Positions 34,668 through 43,451 of a stretch of 64,000 nt of DNA are shown piece by piece; positions within the stretch are counted from its first letter, which is position 1; every line of letters begins with the position of its first letter. The notes under the pieces are model-generated. The model saw only the letters and a program-made list of their open reading frames with translations. It searched no databases and was not told the DNA's origin. The DNA comes from Neptunomonas qingdaonensis (GTDB taxonomy: Bacteria; Pseudomonadota; Gammaproteobacteria; Pseudomonadales; Balneatricaceae). The position numbers and the translations under genes were made by a program. The stretch spans positions 248,001-312,000 of the forward strand of contig NZ_FOOU01000003.1 in NCBI RefSeq assembly GCF_900113275.1. The letters are read 5' to 3'.

Positions 34668-36312
34668 GGGTATTGCCTTCATATTGAGGCTGGCGGCCTG
34701 GTGTTTTATTTTTTATAGGCGTGGGGCGGCTGACGGTGTACTTTTCTAACAGAAACAGGAAAGACGCACATAGTGCTAAGAGAATAAATGAAGCTGTGCT
34801 GGCTTCAGTGATTCGATAGCTGCTGGCATAACCATAAATTAACCAAGGCAGCGTCGTCCATTCCGGTGAGCCGAAGATAGAAAAAATAGCGACATCCCCC
34901 ATGGCCAGTACCAGCACTAAGCCTAATGTGGCGAGATAGATCTCTTGAATGAACGGCCATTCAATCTGCCAGCGTGTAGCTCGTGTCAGTTTCAACGAAC
35001 GCGCCAGTCGGTTGTACTGTTGATCAAATTGCAGCAGCCGTGGTTTGAGCTTTTGCACGGCAAACGGGATAACCAGCGCGGTGTTGAGAATGACGACGAA
35101 AATAATGCCCCACCTTTCCAGATCTATGCGTGGTAGTAAATAAACAAACAGACCGACAGAAAGGACCATGGCCGGTGCGACCAGAGCATGCGTGGCCATG
35201 CTCTCGTAAAGCCACATACGTTTAACCTGCGCGCCGAGTGCTGCTTGTCTGATGGGTTGCAGCAAGGCAAAGGCGGCAGCCATGGCGAGAAGCGCGGCGA
35301 TAACCGCGAGTGCCACGCTAATGAGGGCCGAGTGTCCTATAGCTCTTAAATCTTTACCTGAGAGTTCGCTATTGAATAATCCGGGAAGCAGGGATAGATA
35401 AGGCAGCAATAACACACACCAGGATAAAGCATAAATGATCATTGCCCGACGTGTTGAGGCAGGATTGTGCTTTGGTCGCCAAAGATATTGATTGGATTCA
35501 ACACTTTGCCAGGATAGCCCTCCTGCCCGTGTAATCAGCCAATACAGCCCTCCAGCGACAAGTAGCTGTGTCCAGGCCAGCGTCAGGGCTTCAGGGATAT
35601 TAAAGTCATATTTAAGCGCCTGGTAGATGGCGACCTCTAATGTTGTGGATTGAGGCCCGCCGCCTAGCGCCAGGACCACAGCAAAGCTGTTAAAGCAGAG
35701 TACAAAAATAAAACACAGCAACAGCAGGCCGCTACTTCGCAGTACCGGCCATTCAATCAAACGAAAGCGCTGTCCTTGATTTAGCTTTAACTGGCTGGCG
35801 AGTTTCCAGCTGTTATCAGGAATAGTCTGAAGTTGCAGATAGATAATGCGGACGGCTAACGGCATATTCATGAAAATATGTGCAATCAAAATGCCGGATA
35901 AGCCGTAAAGGTTCCAGCTGTTATCCATAAAGGTGTTAAAAAAACTATCCAGCCAGGGCGTCATGAAACCAGAGCGGCCGAGCAATGCGACCAGACCGGT
36001 AATGACAATGAGCGTAGGCGTTACGAAACAGAGCAGGCAAAACGTCAGAAATAGCTTTTTAGCGGGCAGGTCAGGAAAAAAATAAAGCGTGCGAGCGATT
36101 GGAATGGCTATACCCACCGACAGAAGGGCGCTGAGTAATGCCTGTTTGAGTGTGAAGCCGAGAATGGAATAAAAGTAACTATCCTGTAATAAGGCAGTAT
36201 CGAATCCCTCATCTCCAAAACTGATCAGTCCATAAAATGAAAGACTGGTTAAGGATAATATCAGAGGATAGGCGAGCCAGTGTAAACGCATCAATTTGCA
36301 GAGGACCGCCAT
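34660..36312 (-). CDS. thiP: Thiamine ABC transporter permease
   Basis: A 550-residue permease with two fused binding-protein-dependent transport domains and about 12 membrane helices. EAA-type loops are seen in PDNSWKLASQLKLNQGQRFRLIEWPVL and QQYNRLARSLKLTRATRWQIEWP. It overlaps thiB and thiQ at both ends. A start at 36291, overlapping the thiB stop as TGATG, is also plausible. Confidence 0.9.
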   Translation of the reverse strand: MAVLCKLMRLHWLAYPLILSLTSLSFYGLISFGDEGFDTALLQDSYFYSILGFTLKQALLSALLSVGIAIPIARTLYFFPDLPAKKLFLTFCLLCFVTPTLIVITGLVALLGRSGFMTPWLDSFFNTFMDNSWNLYGLSGILIAHIFMNMPLAVRIIYLQLQTIPDNSWKLASQLKLNQGQRFRLIEWPVLRSSGLLLLCFIFVLCFNSFAVVLALGGGPQSTTLEVAIYQALKYDFNIPEALTLAWTQLLVAGGLYWLITRAGGLSWQSVESNQYLWRPKHNPASTRRAMIIYALSWCVLLLPYLSLLPGLFNSELSGKDLRAIGHSALISVALAVIAALLAMAAAFALLQPIRQAALGAQVKRMWLYESMATHALVAPAMVLSVGLFVYLLPRIDLERWGIIFVVILNTALVIPFAVQKLKPRLLQFDQQYNRLARSLKLTRATRWQIEWPFIQEIYLATLGLVLVLAMGDVAIFSIFGSPEWTTLPWLIYGYASSYRITEASTASFILLALCASFLFLLEKYTVSRPTPIKNKTPGRQPQYEGNTHA

Positions 36313-37265
36313 TCACGCAGCCAGACTTTACGCTGCTGAGCAACCTGCTTGGGCGTAAATCCGATTCGTGTCGGTTGAATCAGGTGATCAAAAACCTCAG
36401 GCAACTCTATATTGTCGACGACTGGCAGCATCCAGTTAGTCACCGGAATAATTGTTTGCGCTTGAGGAGAAATCAGAAAACTGAGGAACTCTTTAGACAA
36501 CTCAGGATTGTCTGTATATCTAGAGATGGCCGCCACTTCAATCTGGGCTATATGCCCTTCAGAAAACAACGCCGCTTTATATTGGTTTTTCTCTTCTGCT
36601 ATCACATGGTACGCCGGTGATGTGTTGTAGCTGAGTACGTAGTCGGCATCGTCTTCCAGGAACATGCTATATGCTTCCCACCAGCCTTTAGTCACAGTGA
36701 CGGTGTGGGTGGCGAGTTGATTCCATGCTGCTGGTGCCAGATTGCCATAAACGGCTTTAACCCACAACATCAGCCCTTGTCCGGGTGTACTGGTACGCGG
36801 GTCCTGATAAATAACGGATGCGTCAGATTCGATCAGTTCTCTTAATGACGTAACCGGATCAACTATGTTCTCGGTATTGTAAATGAAGGAGAAAAAACCA
36901 TAGTCGTAGGGGAGAAAATCCTGATCCTGCCATTGTAACTCTGCTTTTAGTCCATCAAGCGCTACGCCGTGCGGCTGAACCAGAGACTCGCGGCGAGTGA
37001 CTTCTGTGAGCGAATCATCCAAGCCAAGCAATACATCGGCTTTGGTTTTATCCTTCTCGATGCGCAGGCGATTCAGAATACTGATCCCATCATCGACCGC
37101 AATAAACTCCAGATCACACTGGCATTGCTCTTCAAATGCCGATTCTAGCTGAGGGCCAGGGCCCCACTCAGAAACAAAAGAGTCGTAGGTATAAACAGTC
37201 AGATCTGCGGCGTGTGCCGAAGTTGCCAGCACACAGGCAGCGAGTGGCGCGAATAGCTTTTTCAT
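36291..37265 (-). CDS. thiB: Thiamine-binding periplasmic protein
   Basis: Start at 37265 after AAGGA, giving 324 residues with a signal peptide (MKKLFAPLAACVLATSAHAA) and a mature N-terminus ADLTVYTYDSFVSEWGPGP typical of ThiB/TbpA. It captures thiamine, TMP and TPP in the periplasm for ThiPQ. A TPP riboswitch precedes it on the same strand. Confidence 0.92.
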   Translation of the reverse strand: MKKLFAPLAACVLATSAHAADLTVYTYDSFVSEWGPGPQLESAFEEQCQCDLEFIAVDDGISILNRLRIEKDKTKADVLLGLDDSLTEVTRRESLVQPHGVALDGLKAELQWQDQDFLPYDYGFFSFIYNTENIVDPVTSLRELIESDASVIYQDPRTSTPGQGLMLWVKAVYGNLAPAAWNQLATHTVTVTKGWWEAYSMFLEDDADYVLSYNTSPAYHVIAEEKNQYKAALFSEGHIAQIEVAAISRYTDNPELSKEFLSFLISPQAQTIIPVTNWMLPVVDNIELPEVFDHLIQPTRIGFTPKQVAQQRKVWLREWRSSAN

Positions 37266-37276
37266 TTTTTCCTTTA

Positions 37277-37375
37277 TTATCTGCGCCAGTATTAACTGGA
37301 TCAGGTTCGACGGGTACACTTAAAGTTAAGACTAATTTAAGACTAGGTTAGACAATTAGGCCAACGCCCCGATAA
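37277..37375 (-). promoter_or_regulatory. TPP riboswitch (THI element), pyrimidine-sensing arm degenerate
   Basis: On the minus strand the P1 helix is formed by TTATC and GATAA. The 5' CGGGG pairs with TACCCG, and the pyrophosphate arm TCGAACCTGATCCAG with TTAATACTGGCG is close to consensus. The usual CTGAGA of the HMP-binding arm is absent; the corresponding region starts GGCCTAATTG and is AT-rich. It ends 12 bases before the thiB start, so repression would act on ribosome access. Confidence 0.75.
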
Positions 37376-37427
37376 CAGACGTTAATATAGCATATCTCTA
37401 ACCTCCCGCTAATGACCAAGGTGACTT

Positions 37428-38216
37428 TTGAAACAGAACCGGTTGCTTGAAAATGTAAACATGCAATTGTCTGCAGACGTGCAATGGCAGCTTTTGCCGC
37501 ATAGCGGCACAACCAATCAACTTTATAGCGGCTGGTACCAATACCAGTCGGTTGTATTGCGCCTGAACACTGAAAAACAGGTACTTGGGGTATGCCGGCA
37601 GCGAGAGGAAAAAGTCCTTCATCTGATCGACGCTAAATCATGGGCTCCTGATGTTGTACAGCAGCAGATGCCAGATAAAAACCAGCCAGGCTGGTTGCTA
37701 ATGAAGCGCTATGCCGCACTGGGTGACGCGCCTATAGACGATCTGCACGACCAGATCTTAAACTGTATTTTTGAATGTCAGCAGATAAAAGACCTGCCGC
37801 TGATTAATTATTCAGCGTTATGGAATTCATATCAGCAAAAAATTGATGAGCTGGCTAAAGCGTCGCAGGCGCAGATGTTACTCGATTCTATACGCGTGCT
37901 AATGTGTGAACTCAACGATATCGCGTGGATTGAAGCTTGCCTGGTGCATCATGACTTACATAAAGGCAATTTACTCAGCAGTGCCGGGCAACTGATTGTA
38001 ATCGATTGGGAATACGCCGGGCTGGGAACCCCTTGGCTGGATGCGGCAGCATTGGTGACAGAGTTTTCAGCTCCATTACAGGCGGTAGCGGCATTACCTG
38101 CTTTCAGACATATTGATGTAAAAACGTTTGATCACGCAATCAGTATCGCACAACGGATTAATCAGCAGCTAAACCGGCTCTGGTATGAGTTAGGTACTGA
38201 TATAACTGCTCCTTAA
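37428..38216 (+). CDS. Choline/thiamine kinase-like phosphotransferase
   Basis: A 262-residue APH-fold kinase. The catalytic loop is LVHHDLHKGNLL (HxDxxxxN) and the metal Asp is in VIDWEYAG. Divergence from the thiamine transporter operon suggests a ThiK-like role, phosphorylating imported thiamine to TMP (inference). The start is TTG at 37428 after AAGGTGA; an ATG at 37461 lacks a ribosome site. Confidence 0.72.
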   Translation: MKQNRLLENVNMQLSADVQWQLLPHSGTTNQLYSGWYQYQSVVLRLNTEKQVLGVCRQREEKVLHLIDAKSWAPDVVQQQMPDKNQPGWLLMKRYAALGDAPIDDLHDQILNCIFECQQIKDLPLINYSALWNSYQQKIDELAKASQAQMLLDSIRVLMCELNDIAWIEACLVHHDLHKGNLLSSAGQLIVIDWEYAGLGTPWLDAAALVTEFSAPLQAVAALPAFRHIDVKTFDHAISIAQRINQQLNRLWYELGTDITAP

Positions 38217-38376
38217 CAAATTCCTTTGATCAAGTTCAATGGAGTACCTGAGAAGAAGTGATAACGGTCTTCTTTGTAGTTTGTTGGGTGCTTACAGTGC
38301 TCACAGAGAACCGCGGGGTTGGCAGGCATCTCTTTTTGGAGCAGTGTATTAGCATCAGGATAAATAGGAGGTAGAT

Positions 38377-38616
38377 ATGAAGACCATGAACTGTAAGCAG
38401 CTTGGTGGGGCGTGTGATAAAGAGTTTCATGCTAATTCGTTTGAAGAAATAGCGAAAATGAGCAAGCAACATGGAATGGAGATGTTTCAACAAAAGGATG
38501 CGGCGCATCTTAAAGCAATGGATGAGATGCGACAGTTGATGCAGACGCCGGAAGCCATGACCGCATGGTTTGAGAGCAAAAGAAAAGAGTTTGAAGCGCT
38601 GCCTGAGGACGAGTAA
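38377..38616 (+). CDS. Small conserved DUF1059-like protein
   Basis: A 79-residue protein starting MKTMNCKQLGGACDKEFHANSFEEIAKMSKQ, the conserved opening of the DUF1059 family, with two cysteines (6 and 13). Function unknown. GGAGG lies just upstream of the ATG, so translation should be efficient. Confidence 0.85.
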   Translation: MKTMNCKQLGGACDKEFHANSFEEIAKMSKQHGMEMFQQKDAAHLKAMDEMRQLMQTPEAMTAWFESKRKEFEALPEDE

Positions 38617-38634
38617 CTGTGTTTTCTAGTTCAT

Positions 38635-38707
38635 TAACAGCACAGGCCACTTAGTTGTAGTAACTTAGTTGAAGTAGCCTGGTTGTAGTAGCTTACCTGT
38701 GCTGTTA
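38635..38707. repeat. Long inverted repeat enclosing a three-copy 14-bp array; shared terminator
   Basis: TAACAGCACAGG (38635-38646) and CCTGTGCTGTTA (38696-38707) form a perfect 12-bp stem. The loop contains ACTTAGTTGTAGTA, ACTTAGTTGAAGTA and GCCTGGTTGTAGTA in tandem (38649-38690). It lies between the convergent DUF1059 and purT genes and could end both transcripts. Confidence 0.85.
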
Positions 38708-38718
38708 TCGCTAGCTGT

Positions 38719-39900
38719 TTACAGCGTAATCTTTATTTTGCTGGCCGCATTTTTAGCAATGCTAACGGCATTATCAGCGGAGTCAGATCTTGCTAATACA
38801 ACTCCCATGCGACGCTGTCCGGATACTTCCGGTTTACCGAACAAGCGTAATTGAGTGTCCGGTACCGCTAACACGTCTTCCAGGCCGCTAAATCGGGTAT
38901 CTGTTGATTCGCCTTCAACCAGAATGACGCTAGATGCGCTGGGGCCGTGAAAGTGAATATTGGGTATCGGTAAGCCAAGGATAGCGCGGGCATGTAGCGC
39001 AAACTGGGATAGATCCTGAGAGATCATTGTAACCATACCGGTGTCGTGTGGCCGTGGAGAGACTTCACTGAACAGAACGCTATCACCTTTTACAAACAGT
39101 TCAACGCCGAAAATACCGCGTCCACTTAATGCGTCAGTAACTTTGGTTGCTGCGTCCTTGGCTGCCTCAAGTGCTGCAGATGACATCGCCTGTGGTTGCC
39201 ACGACTGGCGATAGTCTCCATCGACCTGAACATGACCAATCGGTTCGCAGAATGAAGTGCCGCTGCTGTGCCGAACGGTGAGCAGGGTGATTTCATAATC
39301 AAAATCAACAAAGCCTTCAACAATAACCTTGCCTTGCCCGGCGCGTCCACCTTCCTGCGCATAGACCCAGGCTTTATCGATATCGGCTTTGGTTTTTACT
39401 GTGCTCTGGCCTTTGCCGGATGAGCTCATGATCGGTTTAACCACACAAGGCAAACCGATAGCGGCAACCGCCGTATGGTATTCCTCAAGCGTTGCCGCAA
39501 AACGGTATGGCGAGGTGGCTAGTGCTAATGTTTCGCCCGCGAGACGGCGAATGCCTTCGCGGTTCATCGTCAGACGTGCGGCGTTGGCGGTAGGGATAAC
39601 AGTAAAGCCTTCTGCTTCAAGCGCTACCAGTGTCTCGGTGGCTATCGCTTCAATTTCGGGGACGATCAGGTCCGGCTTTTCCTGTTCAATCACTGCGCGT
39701 AACGCGGCGCCGTCCAGCATGGATATAACATGGCTGCGGTGGGCTACCTGCATGGCGGGTGTATTCGGGTAGCGATCTACCACAATCACCTCAACCCCTA
39801 AGCGTTGCAGTTCTATAACGACTTCTTTGCCAAGTTCACCGCCGCCGCACATTAAAACACGGGTGGAATGAGAAGCAAGAGGGGTGCCAATAGTGACCAT
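38719..39900 (-). CDS. purT: Formate-dependent phosphoribosylglycinamide formyltransferase
   Basis: A 393-residue ATP-grasp enzyme at full family length: [23 protein letters not shown] at the start, [14 protein letters not shown] in the ATP-grasp loop and [15 protein letters not shown] near the metal site. It adds formate to GAR in purine synthesis without folate. It stands alone between convergent and divergent neighbours. Confidence 0.94.
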   Translation of the reverse strand: MVTIGTPLASHSTRVLMCGGGELGKEVVIELQRLGVEVIVVDRYPNTPAMQVAHRSHVISMLDGAALRAVIEQEKPDLIVPEIEAIATETLVALEAEGFTVIPTANAARLTMNREGIRRLAGETLALATSPYRFAATLEEYHTAVAAIGLPCVVKPIMSSSGKGQSTVKTKADIDKAWVYAQEGGRAGQGKVIVEGFVDFDYEITLLTVRHSSGTSFCEPIGHVQVDGDYRQSWQPQAMSSAALEAAKDAATKVTDALSGRGIFGVELFVKGDSVLFSEVSPRPHDTGMVTMISQDLSQFALHARAILGLPIPNIHFHGPSASSVILVEGESTDTRFSGLEDVLAVPDTQLRLFGKPEVSGQRRMGVVLARSDSADNAVSIAKNAASKIKITL

Positions 39901-39998
39901 GAGCGCGGTATCCTTAATTGAAATTCATTCACGCATTATACGATATCTCTGGAAAAATCTACTCTATGACTTTATAAAAATTTAGCTATACTGAAATC

Positions 39999-40134
39999 AG
40001 TTGCTCAAAAACTAAAAAAGGAGATATAGCTGTTTCACTTACGTAGTTACATGAAATTCCTTTTGCCTTAGGGCTATATAGCCGGAATCATTTCGGTTTT
40101 GATGGGGCGGTCTGACTGACGGCCCCTTTCTCGT
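39999..40134 (+). ncRNA. Candidate structured RNA in the purT-mtnB gap
   Basis: A TATACT -10 element (39987-39992), without a good -35, is followed by a structured stretch. ATATAGC near 40024 can pair with GCTATAT near 40073, and CCGGAATCATTTCGG (40082-40096) folds as a small hairpin. GGGGCGGTC-TGACT-GACGGCCCC (40104-40126, one mismatch) then TTTCTCG ends it. A short frame MKFLLP is inside. It may be a small RNA or an attenuated leader of mtnB, which begins 140 bases later. The remaining parts of the 370-base gap hold no gene. Confidence 0.4.
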
Positions 40135-40271
40135 TCTGGCTTCTACCCGTTTCTAAGTGTTATCACTGTCACTATGAATAGCCTCAAAATATCCCTCGGT
40201 TTTACTTCGATAATCCTGCAGCTTCTCGTAAACTAGCTACTTTCTTATCATCAAGAGATGGCAAACGACGG

Positions 40272-40880
40272 ATGTCTGACTTATTGACACACTCTATTGT
40301 GGAAGCTGGGCGCTGGATTGATGCTCAGGGCTGGTGTCCTGCTACCGGCGGAAACTTCTCGGCGCGTATTGATAACGCATCGGCATGGGTAACGGCATCG
40401 GGCCGACATAAAGGTGAGTTAACACCTTATGACCTGCTTAAAGTTAATCTTGAAGGGCAGCCTATAGATTCTGTGCTAAAGCCTTCTGCGGAAACATTGT
40501 TGCATACCGCGCTGTATGCTCTGGATGAGAATATTGGTGCAGTGCTACACACTCATTCTGTTGCATCAACAGTGTTGTCCCGTCTGGAAGCATCGGACTC
40601 TCTGTTGTTGAGTGGTTATGAGATGCAGAAGTCCTTATCGGGTAATCAAACGCATGACAGCACGATTTCAATCCACGTGTTTGAAAACACCCAGGATATG
40701 CAGCTGCTGGCGCAACAGTTAAAAGAGGTATGGACAGACACGCCGCTTCAATGGGGCTTTTTAGTTCGCGGCCATGGTTTATATGCCTGGGGACGGGATA
40801 TGTCCGAAGCCAGAAGGCACCTTGAAGGGCTGGAGTTTCTGTTTGCCTGCGAGCGAGACATGATGTTGTTAAATAGATAA
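40272..40880 (+). CDS. mtnB: Methylthioribulose-1-phosphate dehydratase
   Basis: A 202-residue class II aldolase-fold protein with PATGGNFSARID and zinc ligands in VLHTHSVAS. It removes water from methylthioribulose-1-P in methionine salvage. It is first of the mtnB-mtnC-mtnD set, with mtnC starting nine bases after its stop. Confidence 0.93.
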   Translation: MSDLLTHSIVEAGRWIDAQGWCPATGGNFSARIDNASAWVTASGRHKGELTPYDLLKVNLEGQPIDSVLKPSAETLLHTALYALDENIGAVLHTHSVASTVLSRLEASDSLLLSGYEMQKSLSGNQTHDSTISIHVFENTQDMQLLAQQLKEVWTDTPLQWGFLVRGHGLYAWGRDMSEARRHLEGLEFLFACERDMMLLNR

Positions 40881-40889
40881 GGCCATACA

Positions 40890-41567
40890 ATGACAATAAA
40901 AGTAATTCTGACCGATATAGAAGGCACGACCACTGATATCCGTTTTGTACATGATGTGCTGTTTCCTTATGCGCGTCAGCAGTTACCTGCGTTTGTTCAG
41001 CAGCGTTGGGACGAGCCGGTTGTGCAGGAGATTATGCAGCAAGCGCGTTTGGAGTTGGATTCAGCTGATGCAGATCAGCAAACCCTGATTCAGGCCTTTA
41101 TCAACTGGATTGATCAGGATAAAAAGGTAACTGCCTTAAAAACACTGCAGGGATTGATCTGGGTAGAAGGTTATAAGAGTGGTGATTTTACCGGGCATTT
41201 ATATCAGGATGCCTACGAATTCCTTAAAAAGTGGCATGCACAGGGTATTGAATTAAGTATTTTTTCATCAGGTTCGGTTAAGGCTCAGCAGCTACTGTTT
41301 AGTCATAGCGATTTTGGTGATCTTACTCCCTTATTCAGTCACTACTTCGATACAACCACCGGTCACAAAAGGGAAAAGGCCGCCTATGTTGCGATTGCAG
41401 ATGCATTGCAGCAGTTGCCTGAAAATATCCTCTTTTTGTCGGATATCGTCGAAGAGTTGGATGCGGCACAATCGGCGGGAATGAAAACGTGTTTGTTGGC
41501 GCGAGATCAGATGCCAGAGAGTGCGACACATGATGTCGTCAGTACATTTGAATCCATTAAATTGTAA
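40890..41567 (+). CDS. mtnC: Enolase-phosphatase E1
   Basis: A 225-residue HAD-family enzyme starting MTIKVILTDIEGTTTDIRFVHDVLFPY; the Asp pair of DIEGT is the HAD motif I. SSGSVKAQQLLF is motif II, and the C-terminal LSDIVEELDAAQSAGM carries motif IV. It makes the acireductone substrate of MtnD. Confidence 0.95.
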   Translation: MTIKVILTDIEGTTTDIRFVHDVLFPYARQQLPAFVQQRWDEPVVQEIMQQARLELDSADADQQTLIQAFINWIDQDKKVTALKTLQGLIWVEGYKSGDFTGHLYQDAYEFLKKWHAQGIELSIFSSGSVKAQQLLFSHSDFGDLTPLFSHYFDTTTGHKREKAAYVAIADALQQLPENILFLSDIVEELDAAQSAGMKTCLLARDQMPESATHDVVSTFESIKL

Positions 41568-41732
41568 CAGTATTATTCGGGTGTTTGAGTCATGAGTTCT
41601 GAATTAGGACGTCTGTAACAACAGACCTGAGTCAGATCCACTTTTAATGAGCAACAGACAGCATATACTGTCGGGATTGGCCGGTCGAAGATCAGTGTTA
41701 AGTCCGGCAGCCTGCGAGGCTGGGAGTAAGTA

Positions 41733-42278
41733 ATGAGTGCAATAACCGTATATCAAGACCACGATGCTCGTCTGCCGATACTGCATAGTGAAGAGGGAGA
41801 TGTTATCAAAAGTATCCTGAGTGGGGTCGGTATTCGCTTTGAGCGCTGGGTGATAGATTGCCCGATAACGCCGGAAATGTCTCATGAAGAAATTCTGCAG
41901 GCTTATGATCAGGAAATTGATAAGCTGGTAGCGCTGGAGGGTTACAAAACGGTTGATATCGCCGCGATGACACCTGATAATCCGCAAAAAGGCGAGTTCC
42001 GTAAAAAGTTTCTGAATGAGCATACCCATTCAGAAGATGAAGTACGCTTCTTTGTTGCAGGTGAAGGTATGTTCTACCTTCATATCGACGATAAAGTCTA
42101 TATGATCCACTGTTGTAAAGATGACCTGCTGTCTGTTCCGGATCAGACGAAGCACTGGTTTGATATGGGCCCTGAGCCACATTTTACCGCGATACGCTTT
42201 TTTAATAACCCCGATGGCTGGGTCGCTGATTTTACCGGTGATGATATTGCCACGCATTTCCCACTATTTGATGAGTAA
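41733..42278 (+). CDS. mtnD: Acireductone dioxygenase
   Basis: A 181-residue cupin with metal ligands in HTHSEDEVRFFVAGEGMFYLH (HxH, Glu) and a later His in KHWFDMG. With Fe it yields the methionine precursor keto acid plus formate, with Ni an off-pathway product. The 165-base gap after mtnC shows no gene. Confidence 0.95.
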   Translation: MSAITVYQDHDARLPILHSEEGDVIKSILSGVGIRFERWVIDCPITPEMSHEEILQAYDQEIDKLVALEGYKTVDIAAMTPDNPQKGEFRKKFLNEHTHSEDEVRFFVAGEGMFYLHIDDKVYMIHCCKDDLLSVPDQTKHWFDMGPEPHFTAIRFFNNPDGWVADFTGDDIATHFPLFDE

Positions 42279-42286
42279 GAAATACT

Positions 42287-42697
42287 ATGTCAAAAGGACG
42301 TGATAAACACCAGGAGCGCCACCATGACCTTTCCATGTTTGGTAAAGATCTGGTACGCCGTTGTGGTGCACATTGTGAGTTGTGTAATGCCAGTGGTGAA
42401 TCACTGAGTATTTATGAAGTGCCACCTGTTGCTGCTGAGCCCTCTTATGAGCATTGCTTAATGGTATGCGAAACCTGCAAAGAGCAAGTTGAGCGACCTA
42501 AACGTCTTGATGCAAATCATTGGCGTTGTTTAGGTACGACCATGTGGAGTGAGGTGACGGCGGCTAAGGTTACGGCGATTGTTATCCTTAATCACCTGGC
42601 CAAAAATGAGCCATGGGCACAGGAGCTGCTGGAACAAGCCTACCTTCAGCCTGAAGAAACAGAATGGATCGCACAGTGGACGCTCGGCGCTAAATAA
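42287..42697 (+). CDS. PhnA-like cysteine-rich protein
   Basis: A 136-residue protein with two Cys pairs, CGAHCELC and CETC, that could bind one zinc ion, followed by a conserved tail (HWRCLGTTMWSEVTAAKV). It resembles proteins annotated PhnA-like. The function is unknown and not tied to phosphonates by context. It begins eight bases after mtnD, so probably co-transcribed. Confidence 0.65.
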   Translation: MSKGRDKHQERHHDLSMFGKDLVRRCGAHCELCNASGESLSIYEVPPVAAEPSYEHCLMVCETCKEQVERPKRLDANHWRCLGTTMWSEVTAAKVTAIVILNHLAKNEPWAQELLEQAYLQPEETEWIAQWTLGAK

Positions 42698-42779
42698 GTG
42701 CAAATTGATACAGCCTGTGTTCACTCTGGGCGCTGTACTGTACCTTGATGGTAACAATAAAAAAAATACAGGCGCACTT

Positions 42780-43445
42780 ATGGACAATGACACCCCACCG
42801 GCAGCAGATCAAAAGCGACGGTTTCCGCTTTTCTTAACGGTCTTTCTGGCTGTTTTTTTAGCGATTGTACTCGGTGGGCTATTTGTTAAGTGGCTGTATT
42901 TTCCATCATCATTCAGCCCGGTGACCCTTTCTTCTGACGAGCAGAAAGAGCTCAATAAAAAGCTGACTTTTTTCGGTATTCAGAACGAAGAGGCGGCATC
43001 TCATGATCCTTCTAAGCCGTTAAAGCCTGAAGCGTATTCAGAAGATAACGCAAAGCGTGAAGTCCTGTTCTCCGAAAAAGAGTTGAACAGCCTGATCGCT
43101 AAAAATCCGGATCTGGCTAGCCGCTTTGCTATCGAGCTTTCGGATAACCTCGCCAGTGCTAAGTTGCTGATTCCTGTTGATCCGGATTTTCCGATACTGG
43201 GCGGCGAAACCGTCAGAATCAATGCGGGTATCGATGTCGCTTTCACTAATAACCGTCCGAGTATCAAGCTTCGGGGGATTAGTCTGTGGGGTGTGCCTTT
43301 ACCAAACGCCTGGATGGGTAATTTAAAAAATATCGATCTGGTTGATGAGTATGGTGGTGAAGAAGGTTTCTGGAAGAACTTTGCCGCGGGGATTGCCTAC
43401 CTCAAAGTGACTGATGATCAGTTGGTTGTAAAATTAAACGAATAA
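42780..43445 (+). CDS. Conserved membrane-anchored protein of unknown function
   Basis: 221 residues from ATG 42780. A charged N-terminus and one membrane helix (FLTVFLAVFLAIVLGGLFVKW) are followed by a soluble, probably periplasmic domain containing VLFSEKELNSLIAKNPDLA and IKLRGISLWGVPLPNAWMG. I do not assign a function. A longer frame back to 42579 overlaps the preceding gene and looks spurious. Confidence 0.75.
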   Translation: MDNDTPPAADQKRRFPLFLTVFLAVFLAIVLGGLFVKWLYFPSSFSPVTLSSDEQKELNKKLTFFGIQNEEAASHDPSKPLKPEAYSEDNAKREVLFSEKELNSLIAKNPDLASRFAIELSDNLASAKLLIPVDPDFPILGGETVRINAGIDVAFTNNRPSIKLRGISLWGVPLPNAWMGNLKNIDLVDEYGGEEGFWKNFAAGIAYLKVTDDQLVVKLNE

Positions 43446-43451
43446 CAACAT

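Noticed and set aside
40051-40071. Leader peptide MKFLLP in the purT-mtnB gap
   Set aside because: No ribosome site at a proper distance and no run of regulatory codons; it may be chance within a structured RNA.
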